DNA of 64,000 bases from DATJFQ01 sp035492775 (GTDB taxonomy: Bacteria; Acidobacteriota; Vicinamibacteria; Vicinamibacterales; 2-12-FULL-66-21). The notes beneath the pieces are model-generated. The model was given only the letters and a program-made list of their open reading frames with translations. It did no database searches and had not been told where the DNA came from. Made by a program: the position numbers and the translations under genes. How positions within the stretch are numbered: the first letter of the stretch is position 1; every line of letters starts with the position of its first letter. The stretch is from contig DATJIW010000075.1 of NCBI GenBank assembly GCA_035492775.1, forward strand, positions 72,654 to 136,653. The letters run 5' to 3'. Below, piece by piece: positions 40,493-48,857 of the stretch.

Positions 40493-43400
40493 CTACTTCT
40501 CCGAATCCAGTTCCTCTTTTTTCAGATACGGCACTCCTTCGGTCATCCACTTCGGAGCGGCCGCGCCCTTCAGGTAATGATCGAAGAACTGGAAGTAGCG
40601 GACCGTGAGATCCTTCCGGTTCGCCCAGCCTCGCAGACCGTGTCCCTCTCCGATGTATGCGAGCAGAACCGCATTCTTCTTGTTGTAGCGCAGCGCGTTG
40701 TAGAACCCGAGGCCGTTCTGGAATGCGACGGTCGGGTCGGACGTGCCGTGCATGATGAGGAACGGCGCGGTCACCTCGGGCACGTGCGTCAGCGCCGACT
40801 CGAACATGTAGGTGTCGGGTTTGTCCCACGGCGAGAAGCCCCAGCGGCCCTGCCCGTACAGGTAATAGTCGTCGCCGTTGGCCCCGCTGCCGCCCGTCAC
40901 CTGATAGGCCCAGCCCCAGTTCTGGTTGAAGTCCTGATACAGGTCGGTCACGCCGGCGCCCATACCGACGGCCGCGAACAGCCGCGACCGCGTCCCGATG
41001 AATGCCGCGCCTTCGCCTCCGTAGCTGTGGCCGTTGATGCCGACGTGCTTCGGATCGACGTAGCCCATCTCAATCGCCTTGCGAACGGCTGCTTCGACTG
41101 CCTCGAGCATGTCGCTATGCGACGAGCCTGTATGGAAGTAGACGTCCGGAATCAGCGTGATGTAGCCGTCGCTCACGGCCTGCATCGGAGACGAGCCCAT
41201 GCCGGTGAGGTACGAGGGAGCGTTGTAGCGATGCAGGTTCTGCGAGTTCTTCTCGTAGAAGTTCACGAGCGTCGGCCGTTTCTCGCCCTGTTTGTAGTCG
41301 TCCGGGATTGCCATGATGGCCTGCAGGCGGTGCCCGTCGTGATCCTTGAAGTCGAACAGGATCCGATGTCCCCAGACGAACTCCTTCTGCTGCGGGTTGG
41401 CATCGGTAATCCGTTTCCAGTCGGTGAAGGTGGGACCTGCGACCCGAAGGTCCGGGAACTCCACGAACGTCTGTCGGGTGAAGAGGTACTTGTCCGCGTT
41501 GGTGGCCTTCTCCGGCGTGTTGAACGATGCGTCCTCGTAAATTAGCGCCTTCAAGGTGCCGTTGCTCAACTCGTAATACCCGGCTTTCTTCGTCCACTCG
41601 CCATAGGCGGAGAGGAGCACCGGTTTCGACAAGTCGATGGGCTTCTCGCGGGTTGCGGCGCCGCGGCCGCCGAAACCACCGCCGAACCCGGTGGCCGGTC
41701 CGGCGGACTGCGCGGAAAGCGTCAACACCGGATCGGGCGGTTCCGTGCGGATATAGCGGAGCCGCATCTCGTTCTTGGCACCGGCGCCGTTGGTCAGGTT
41801 CCGTGCGGCCGATCCGTCGAGCGGGAGCTCCCACAGGTCGTACTTGTGCTCGACGATCGCGGATTTGCCGTCGGCGGTATATCCGGCCACACCGAACGAC
41901 GGCTTCGGCCCGGGATGATCGAAATCCGTGTCGATGAAACTCGGCGCGGCACTGCCACCCAGCGCGTGCGCTGCGCCGGCGTCAAGGTCGTAGTTCTGGA
42001 ACCGCGCGTCCTTCCAATAAAGGTAGTGCTTGCCGTCGGGAGAGATGCCGAACACGTGGCTTCCGGTCGACGTGTTCGTGAGCTGTCCTTTCAACATGAG
42101 CGTCCGCTCACCGGTGGTGGTGTTGACGCGATAGATGTCGGCAGCCGCCGGCTTGTAATCGGACTGGTACGCGCGGACGTCGCGCCCAACGGCCCACCGC
42201 CCGTCCTGCGCGAGTTCGAGCTCGCGCATCGTCTCGTCGGCAAGCTTGACGAATCGCGCGTTCGTCGTGTCGAACGCCTCCCGATATGTGAAGTTGCGAT
42301 CCTGGTCCGCGCGGATCATCTGCTCCGATTGAATGCGGTCGTCGGTCGTGTTCCACACGTCGACGTCCGCCTTCTCATCGGTCGACTTCTTTTCGTTCGA
42401 TGACGGCAGCGGGCCCTGATCCTTCGCTCCAAAGAACACCCGCTTGTCGTCGTCGCTCCAAACGAGCGGCGTGCGGTCGCTGACGACCCATTCCTTCGGG
42501 AACCTCGCGTCTTTGGTGCGGTCGAGCACGAGCGCCTTCGCTGGCTCGTCGTCGTTCATCGCTGCGCGGACGTCGGGCCACGCGAGCACCATGTTGTCGC
42601 GTTCGCGTTTGTGCTCCACGTCGAGGCCGCTCAGCACTGCGAGCGACTTGCCGTCGTCGCTCCAGGCGACGCGGGTGTAGACGCGCGCTTGTGTGTCGAG
42701 CGGCGTGGAGCCGCCGCGTTTCGTGTCATAGACGAAAACGCCGTTGCCGTCCTTGATCGGAAGGTCGACGGTGTAGGCGAGCAGGTCGCCTTTCTTCGTA
42801 AAGGCGACTTCACCGACGCCGCCGAGCAGCTGGTGTCGTCCCGTCCGCAGATCGAGGATGACGACGTCGGTGCCGCGGCCGGAAGGTTCTGGTGCGTTCG
42901 CGTGGCTCTCGTTGTTGCCCAACCCGTTCGGTCCATTGGTTTCGCCATCGGCGCCGGCCTTTCCACCGGCTGATTCGGCGGGGCGCCGCTTCATCACGAG
43001 CAACGTCGAGTCGGGCGAAAAGATGAAGGCCCCGATGTCCTGAAATGACTCGGTCGTCCCCGTCGTGAGGTTCCGCAGTTCGACGCGGCGCGGCGGCGGC
43101 GGCGCCGGCGGGTTCGGGGATGCGGTGGGTGCGGCGGGTCCGGGGTTCTGGCTCACGCTCGGGTTCGGGTTCTGATTCGGGTTCGAACCCGGGGTTGGAG
43201 TCGGAGTGGTCGCCGTCCCGGGCGTTGCCGGCGGCTGCGCTGGTGCCGGGGTGTTCGGCGCCGTTGACGGTGTCGCAGGCTGCGTTGGCGCCGGCGTGGG
43301 GGCCGCCGGCGGTACCGATTGATCGGCCGGCGGCTGAACGGTCGGATCCGAGGGTTGCGCGCCGTTGCCACCTTTACCGCGGCCCCGACGGCCCGGGGCG

Positions 43401-43708
43401 GGATCGACCTGATACGCGAGCCACTTCGCATCCGGCGAAAACACACCGCCCGTCGCGTTCGGCACGCCGACATCGGTGTTCGTTTCGAGATTCAGGACGT
43501 GGAGAATCGGGTTGGCCTTGTCATCCGGCACGTTCGTCGTGCGCAAGACGTAGGTTATCCATTTGCCATCGCTCGAGATGGCGGTGTCGTTGATGCTCTT
43601 CCACTTGGTGTAGTCGTCGACGGTGAGCGGCCGCTTCGAGGGGACTTGCGCGAGCGGCTGAACAGCCGCCGCCGTGACGACGAGCAACGCGATTGCGAGT
43701 CTTTTCAT
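40493..43708 (-). CDS. Exported S9 family prolyl oligopeptidase-like peptidase
   Basis: 1071 residues. Signal peptide MKRLAIALLVVTAAAVQPLAQ, beta-propeller with repeated DGKWI and SPDAKWLAY blades, and C-terminal alpha/beta hydrolase domain with Ser895 (GHSYGGEG), Asp991 (HGTSDPTV) and His1023 (GEGHGL). Probably cleaves peptides in the periplasm. Residues about 104-206 are a Pro/Thr/Ala-rich insertion between two propeller strands and make it longer than usual S9 proteins (650-900 residues). It diverges from padR3 over 67 bp, so PadR could also control it. Second propeller part carries an extra FGGGFGGRGA stretch. Confidence 0.93.
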   Translation of the reverse strand: MKRLAIALLVVTAAAVQPLAQVPSKRPLTVDDYTKWKSINDTAISSDGKWITYVLRTTNVPDDKANPILHVLNLETNTDVGVPNATGGVFSPDAKWLAYQVDPAPGRRGRGKGGNGAQPSDPTVQPPADQSVPPAAPTPAPTQPATPSTAPNTPAPAQPPATPGTATTPTPTPGSNPNQNPNPSVSQNPGPAAPTASPNPPAPPPPRRVELRNLTTGTTESFQDIGAFIFSPDSTLLVMKRRPAESAGGKAGADGETNGPNGLGNNESHANAPEPSGRGTDVVILDLRTGRHQLLGGVGEVAFTKKGDLLAYTVDLPIKDGNGVFVYDTKRGGSTPLDTQARVYTRVAWSDDGKSLAVLSGLDVEHKRERDNMVLAWPDVRAAMNDDEPAKALVLDRTKDARFPKEWVVSDRTPLVWSDDDKRVFFGAKDQGPLPSSNEKKSTDEKADVDVWNTTDDRIQSEQMIRADQDRNFTYREAFDTTNARFVKLADETMRELELAQDGRWAVGRDVRAYQSDYKPAAADIYRVNTTTGERTLMLKGQLTNTSTGSHVFGISPDGKHYLYWKDARFQNYDLDAGAAHALGGSAAPSFIDTDFDHPGPKPSFGVAGYTADGKSAIVEHKYDLWELPLDGSAARNLTNGAGAKNEMRLRYIRTEPPDPVLTLSAQSAGPATGFGGGFGGRGAATREKPIDLSKPVLLSAYGEWTKKAGYYELSNGTLKALIYEDASFNTPEKATNADKYLFTRQTFVEFPDLRVAGPTFTDWKRITDANPQQKEFVWGHRILFDFKDHDGHRLQAIMAIPDDYKQGEKRPTLVNFYEKNSQNLHRYNAPSYLTGMGSSPMQAVSDGYITLIPDVYFHTGSSHSDMLEAVEAAVRKAIEMGYVDPKHVGINGHSYGGEGAAFIGTRSRLFAAVGMGAGVTDLYQDFNQNWGWAYQVTGGSGANGDDYYLYGQGRWGFSPWDKPDTYMFESALTHVPEVTAPFLIMHGTSDPTVAFQNGLGFYNALRYNKKNAVLLAYIGEGHGLRGWANRKDLTVRYFQFFDHYLKGAAAPKWMTEGVPYLKKEELDSEK

Positions 43709-43737
43709 TCCGGAAAACTCCTGAGTGCGCTCGGATG

Positions 43738-43776
43738 ATACAGCGTTGTATACTTTTTCTTCCTTAGAACGTCTAA
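43738..43776 (+). promoter_or_regulatory. padR3 promoter and operator
   Basis: -10 TATACT (43749-43754), no clear -35. Short inverted repeats ATACA/TGTAT (43738-43742 and 43747-43751) overlap the -10, and TTAGA/TCTAA (43764-43768 and 43772-43776) ends at the start codon A. The minus strand toward the S9 gene carries TATCAT at 43740-43735. Both repeats are weak alone. Confidence 0.4.
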
Positions 43777-44111
43777 TGGTGGAACGGCGTACGAACGCGG
43801 ATCAGTTGCACGGCACGCTGGACATGCTGGTGCTGAAGTGCCTCGAGCGGGGCCCGGCGCACGGCTACGGGATCTCCGTCTACCTCCACCGCGTATCCAA
43901 CGAGGTGCTGCAGCTGGAAGAGGGCTCGTTGTACCCGGCGCTGTATCGAATGGAGCAGCGCGGCTGGATCGCGTCTTCCTGGGGGCAGTCCGAAAACAAC
44001 CGGCGCGCGCGCTTTTACCGGCTCACCGCGGCGGGACGACGGCAGCTCGAGGCTGAGGCGGCAAGCTGGCGGCGTCTGACCGGCGCCGTCGCGCGCGTAC
44101 TTGAAGGATAG
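43776..44111 (+). CDS. PadR family regulator (padR3)
   Basis: 111 residues. NADQLHGTLDMLVLKCLERGPAHGYGISVYLHRVSNEVLQLEEGSLYPALYRMEQRGWIASSWGQSENNRRARFYRLTAAGRRQLEAEAASWRRL is a complete PadR winged helix. It starts at the ATG at 43776; the in-frame sequence upstream contains the promoter. The long ADOP starts 8 bp downstream in the same direction, so the arrangement is padR then permease in one operon, as in the other two loci. The S9 peptidase is divergent. Confidence 0.92.
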   Translation: MVERRTNADQLHGTLDMLVLKCLERGPAHGYGISVYLHRVSNEVLQLEEGSLYPALYRMEQRGWIASSWGQSENNRRARFYRLTAAGRRQLEAEAASWRRLTGAVARVLEG

Positions 44112-44119
44112 GAATCGAC

Positions 44120-46747
44120 ATGTTTCGCCTGTTCAAATCCCGGCTTCGCGGATGGTTGACGCGCGACAGGGTGATCTCGGAAATCCGCGACGAACTGCAG
44201 TTCCATGAGGATCGGCTTGCGGAGCGCCTCGAACGCGACGGAATGGCGCCCGCCGCTGCGCGCGCCGAGGCCAGACGGCGCGTCGGCAACCGCGCGATCC
44301 TTCACGACAAGGGTTACGACGTCCGCGGCGGCGGCTTCGTCGAGGCGCTGGCGCAGGACGTGACCTACGCGGTCCGCCGCCTCCTCGCGAACCCGGGATT
44401 CACGGTGGTGGCGCTCGTCACGCTGGCGCTCGGCATCGGCGCGAACACTGCGATCTTCAGCATTGCCAGCGGCGTTCTCCTGCAGCCCCCGCCCTTCGAG
44501 GATCCAGGCCGTCTTGCCATGGTCTGGAACGACAACTCTCGGATCTCGGAGAAACACGACTGGCATTCCTATCCGAACTACGTGGACTACCGCGATCTCT
44601 CGACGACGTTCTCGGGGTTGTCGGCGTTCAACGTGTCTGGGTGGACCTTGACCGGCGCCGGGGACCCCGAGCGCATTCCGGGGTGCTACGCAACGGCGAA
44701 TCTGTTCGACGTGCTCGGCGTTCGTCCCCTCTACGGTCGGACATTCACGCGCGAGGAAGATCTCGGCGGCGCGAAAAATGTGGTTGTCGTCTCTTACGGC
44801 TTCTGGCAGCGCCACTTCGGCGGCCGTCCCGACGCGCTCGGGCAGAGCATCGTGCTCAGCGGCACCAGCCGGACGATTGTCGGCATCATGCCGAGAGGAT
44901 TTGCGTTTCCGGAAGGGAAGACCGAGCTGTGGGTGCCCATCCCGGCGACGGAGTATCGCCCCCAGCGAAGCGCCATGTGGCTGCAGGTACTGGGCCGTCT
45001 CAAGCCGGGTGTCAGCGTCGCGCGGGCGCAGGAAGACGTGAACCGCGTCAACGCCGATATCAAGGCACGCGTGCCGCAACAGGCGGGATACGGCGTCTTC
45101 GTGGAGTCGTACGCCGACCACGTGGTCGGCCGCGTCCGGCCGGCGATCCTGATTCTGCTCGGCGCCGTCGCATGCGTGCTGCTCATTGCCTGCACGAACG
45201 TCGCGAACCTGCTGCTCGCGCGCGGGGCGACCCGCGAACGCGAGATCGCGCTGCGCGCGGCGATCGGCGCCGGGCGCGGCCGGCTCGTACGGCAGTTGCT
45301 GACGGAAAGCCTGGTGCTCGCCGTCCTCGGCGGGGTAGCTGGGGGCGCTCTCGGCTGGTGGTGTCTGCACGTGCTGCTCGGCGTCGCGCCTCCGGATCTT
45401 CCACGCGTACAGGAAATCGGCATCGACGGCCGCGTGCTGGCGTTCACCGCGATCGCATCGATGCTGACGGGCATTGCCTTTGGTCTCGTGCCGGCCCTGC
45501 AGACCGCGCGCACGCAGCCGGGCGCTGCGCTCAAGGAAGGCGCGCGCGGATCGTCGGGTGGCGGTGTGTGGATCCGCCGGACTCTCGTGGTGGCGGAAGT
45601 TGCGCTCGCGGTCGTGTTGCTCGTCGGAGCCGGATTGATGGTCCGCAGCTACATGACGCTACAGCGTGTCGATCTCGGTTTCCGCACCGATCATGTGCTC
45701 ACGGGCGAAGTGCTGCTCCAGGGATCGCGCTACCGCGAACCCGCGCCGGTCGTCGAGTTCTACCATCAGCTGACGACACGTCTGGCCGGCCTGCCGGGCG
45801 TGCAGGGGGCCGCAGCGATCGGAACGATCTTCCTCACGGCCACACCGGCCTCGACGAATTTCAGCATCGAAGGGCGCCCCGATTTCGCGCCGGAAGAGAG
45901 CGTGGAGATACCGTACGACGGCGTCACGCCGACCTACTTCTCCGTGATGAACGTGCCGCTGCTCGCCGGTCGGACGTTCACGGACGCCGATAGCGCGAAG
46001 GCGCCCCCGGTCGTCATCATCAACGAAACCATGGCGAAACGGTTCTGGCCCGGCGTCAACCCGGTTGGCCGCCGCATGAAGTACGGACGCTCGACCGGCG
46101 ATGGCCCATGGATGACCATCGTCGGGATCGTTGGGGATAGCCGACGAACGGGGTACGACGCCGTCGTCAGGCCGGAGACGTATCTCCCGCACGCGCAGAG
46201 CGGCGACACGACGATGACGGTCGTCGTCCATACGACGGGCGACCCGGCATCGGCCGGCCCGGAACTCAAATCAATCGTGAAGTCGCTCGATCCGCAGGTC
46301 GCCGTCCAGCACGTGCAGCCGCTCGACGCGGTCGTGTCCGAGATGACGTCGCAGCGCCGTCTCAATACGATCCTCCTCGGCGGCTTTGCGGTCGTCGCAA
46401 CGATCCTCGCGCTCGTTGGCCTCTACGGGGTGATGGCGTATTCCGTCCAGCAGCGGATGCGAGAGCTTGGCGTCCGCCTCGCGCTCGGCGCCACCGGATC
46501 GAACGTCATGCAGCTCGTGCTGAAGGAAGGCTTGCAGCTCGTCGCAATCGGCCTGGTTCTGGGACTGGCCGCCGCGTTTTTCAGCAGCAGCCTGCTGTCG
46601 AAGATCCTGTATCACGTGAAGCCAACCGATCCCGCGACGCTTGCCTCGATTGCGGTGATGACCGTGATCGTGTCGGCGATTGCCTGCGCTGTTCCCGCGC
46701 TTCGCGCGTGGCGGGTCGATCCGGTGACCGCGCTGCGCGCCGAGTGA
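44120..46747 (+). CDS. Long ADOP-type permease, partner of padR3
   Basis: 875 residues. Prefix domain 1-80 (DRVISEIRDELQFHEDRLAERLERDGMAPAAARAEARRRVGNRAILHDKGYD), then TVVALVTLALGIGANTAIFSIASGVLL near 100, ILILLGAVACVLLIACTNVANLLLARGATREREIALRAAIGAG near 350, tandem second unit with GVMAYSVQQRMRELGVRLALGA and end VPALRAWRVDPVTALRAE. Same class as the other two long ADOPs. The convergent VWFA gene ends 4 bp away with no room for a terminator. No ATPase gene adjacent. Confidence 0.9.
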   Translation: MFRLFKSRLRGWLTRDRVISEIRDELQFHEDRLAERLERDGMAPAAARAEARRRVGNRAILHDKGYDVRGGGFVEALAQDVTYAVRRLLANPGFTVVALVTLALGIGANTAIFSIASGVLLQPPPFEDPGRLAMVWNDNSRISEKHDWHSYPNYVDYRDLSTTFSGLSAFNVSGWTLTGAGDPERIPGCYATANLFDVLGVRPLYGRTFTREEDLGGAKNVVVVSYGFWQRHFGGRPDALGQSIVLSGTSRTIVGIMPRGFAFPEGKTELWVPIPATEYRPQRSAMWLQVLGRLKPGVSVARAQEDVNRVNADIKARVPQQAGYGVFVESYADHVVGRVRPAILILLGAVACVLLIACTNVANLLLARGATREREIALRAAIGAGRGRLVRQLLTESLVLAVLGGVAGGALGWWCLHVLLGVAPPDLPRVQEIGIDGRVLAFTAIASMLTGIAFGLVPALQTARTQPGAALKEGARGSSGGGVWIRRTLVVAEVALAVVLLVGAGLMVRSYMTLQRVDLGFRTDHVLTGEVLLQGSRYREPAPVVEFYHQLTTRLAGLPGVQGAAAIGTIFLTATPASTNFSIEGRPDFAPEESVEIPYDGVTPTYFSVMNVPLLAGRTFTDADSAKAPPVVIINETMAKRFWPGVNPVGRRMKYGRSTGDGPWMTIVGIVGDSRRTGYDAVVRPETYLPHAQSGDTTMTVVVHTTGDPASAGPELKSIVKSLDPQVAVQHVQPLDAVVSEMTSQRRLNTILLGGFAVVATILALVGLYGVMAYSVQQRMRELGVRLALGATGSNVMQLVLKEGLQLVAIGLVLGLAAAFFSSSLLSKILYHVKPTDPATLASIAVMTVIVSAIACAVPALRAWRVDPVTALRAE

Positions 46748-46751
46748 CGGC

Positions 46752-48845
46752 TCACCGCACGAACATCGCCAGCCGCGGAAACGCAAACTGTCCCGCGACC
46801 GAGTCGATGATGTTGATCTGACAGGTGTAGAGGCCCGGTTTGAAGCGGTCCGCCGGCACTTCGAACTGGAAGATCGCCGCGTGCCGTGCCGCGAGGTCGA
46901 GCGTCGTGCGCTCGACGGGCGGCGTCTCGAAGACTTTCACCTTGCCTCGGTAAAAAGCCAGGCTCGTGCGGAGGTCGGGATTGGCGCCGCCGGACGCCGC
47001 GGGATCGTACACCTCGTAGTAGAAATAGACGTTCTGATCGTGCCCGACGACGTGCGTGACGTTCGGCAGCAGCTGCACACCGTCGCGCACGAGCGGGTTG
47101 TCGCTTTTCCCTTTTGCCGCCGTCTGGATCTGTGTGCTCAGCAGGATCGAGCTGACCTTCACCGGCTCACGTTTCAGATCAGGGATGACGATCGCTGATT
47201 CATAGGAACCGGCGAGCCCGGACTCGTTCTCGCGGACGACCACCTTCGCTGCGAAGCGGCCGGGCGGCAGCGTCAGCCCGGATTGATACAGAACCTGCTT
47301 GCCGGCAAGCGTGCTGGCGGAGCCGGCGGCCAAGTCGAGCGTCTGGCGGATGTGACCGACGGGCCGGCCCTGCTCATCGCGCACGACGCCGACGATGTCG
47401 AGCGTCACCTTGTCCGCGTTCGGAGGAATCGGCACCGCGGAGCCGGGGATTGCGACGGCGATCGGCACGTAATAGCTGTCGTTCGTCAGCCTGAAATACC
47501 CTGGCGTGAGGAGCACCGGAAGGTCTGTCGGCGAGAGCGCGGCGAACAGCATGTTCTGCAGGTCGGTTTCGCGATCCGCCCGGCTCGTGTGCGCGAAGTC
47601 GCGCTCGGCGTAATAGCCCGCGCGTGATTCGACGTGCATGCCGTTGCGTTTGACCCGAACCTGAATCCGCCGGAACCGCCCATCTCGAACGGGATTGGTC
47701 GAGCTGTACCCGAGCAGGTAGTAGGCCGACAGGTCTTTCGTCACGCGAGCGAATGCCTCGCCCATGTCGTTGGTGTCGGTAAAGGCGCGACCGCCCGTGT
47801 CGCTCGCCAGCGACGTGAGCGTCTCCTGCGAGGCGGCGAGCGAGTTGAACTGCTGCGCGACGGCTCGTCCCGAGAAGAGCGAAGATCCGCGGCCGCTCGC
47901 GTGCGTGGCGTCGCCGCCGGGAACGACGGCCTGCAGCCCGCGGCTGTCCACGGGATAGATCGAGACGTTCGCGCGCACGGCCGCATTGATCGCCGCACGC
48001 AGCTCCACCTGATTGTCTTCGCCGCTGCGCTCCATGCCCGCGCTGAAATACAGGATCGCCTTGCGCTGTTCGATCGGCGCCAGCGTTTCGGCAAGCGCTC
48101 GAAGCGCTCGAAGGCGGAGATCGTTGTTGAACATGTCCAGTTCGGCCGCGTCGGCGCTCTCGGTGGTGTCGTCGGCCGCCGCATCTGCTTCATCGGTGGC
48201 GAGCGTGCTCGCCGATGGAGGGGGAGTCGAGGTACCCTCGGTGTAGCCCAGTTTCGTGAGCGCGGCAGCGACCTGTTCACGCGAGGCGGTGAAGTCGGTC
48301 AGCACCTGGAGCGACGACCCGATCGTGGCCACGGCAACGAGGTCCGCGGCGGTCATGGAGGTGCCCACGTATTTGTTCGCCGCGTCGACCGCGCGCTGCA
48401 CGTCGTCGGGTTGCATCGAGCTGGTGTCGAACAGCAGCACGATCACCCGGCGGCCTGCGAGCTGTTCCGGCGTCATCGGCACGGGCGCCGCTTCCGCGCT
48501 CGGCTGCGCTGCCGTCGGCGTGTGCTGATTCTCTCTTTCGAGCCGTGACTCGGCGGACGCGAGAAGGTCGGCCGTCTCGACGGGCGCGGCCACTTTCCCG
48601 GTGACCTGCTGAAAGCTGAACGTGACGATCTGCTGGGCCTTGCCGTCTTCGCGGATCTCGAAGTCTTCCGGCTTCAGTCCGCTCACGATCGCGCCGCTCC
48701 TGTCGCGGACGACGACGTCGACCGAGACAAGATCCGTGCGGACCCTGAACGACGGCGGCTTCGTTTGCTGCTGCCGGGCGGCCGGATGCGTCGCGCTCAC
48801 GACCGCGAGCACGCAGGCGATCGGCAGTATTCGGAGGATGCGCAT
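46752..48845 (-). CDS. VWFA-related acidobacterial domain protein
   Basis: 697 residues. Signal peptide MRILRILPIACVLAVVSATHPAAR; the opening FRVRTDLVSVDVVVRDRSGAIVSGLKPEDFEIREDGKAQQIVTF and the MIDAS-type segment VIVLLFDTSSMQPDD (Asp140) are those of the VWFA-related acidobacterial family (TIGR03436). The metal site reads DTSSM, so one of the usual DxSxS serines is absent. The rest includes a SSTGGRAFTDTNDMGEAF block and C-terminal beta-sandwich domains. Probably exported and adhesion- or complex-related. It follows the TonB receptor by 12 bp and is likely cotranscribed. Confidence 0.9.
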   Translation of the reverse strand: MRILRILPIACVLAVVSATHPAARQQQTKPPSFRVRTDLVSVDVVVRDRSGAIVSGLKPEDFEIREDGKAQQIVTFSFQQVTGKVAAPVETADLLASAESRLERENQHTPTAAQPSAEAAPVPMTPEQLAGRRVIVLLFDTSSMQPDDVQRAVDAANKYVGTSMTAADLVAVATIGSSLQVLTDFTASREQVAAALTKLGYTEGTSTPPPSASTLATDEADAAADDTTESADAAELDMFNNDLRLRALRALAETLAPIEQRKAILYFSAGMERSGEDNQVELRAAINAAVRANVSIYPVDSRGLQAVVPGGDATHASGRGSSLFSGRAVAQQFNSLAASQETLTSLASDTGGRAFTDTNDMGEAFARVTKDLSAYYLLGYSSTNPVRDGRFRRIQVRVKRNGMHVESRAGYYAERDFAHTSRADRETDLQNMLFAALSPTDLPVLLTPGYFRLTNDSYYVPIAVAIPGSAVPIPPNADKVTLDIVGVVRDEQGRPVGHIRQTLDLAAGSASTLAGKQVLYQSGLTLPPGRFAAKVVVRENESGLAGSYESAIVIPDLKREPVKVSSILLSTQIQTAAKGKSDNPLVRDGVQLLPNVTHVVGHDQNVYFYYEVYDPAASGGANPDLRTSLAFYRGKVKVFETPPVERTTLDLAARHAAIFQFEVPADRFKPGLYTCQINIIDSVAGQFAFPRLAMFVR

Positions 48846-48857
48846 GCGGTCGTGTCT

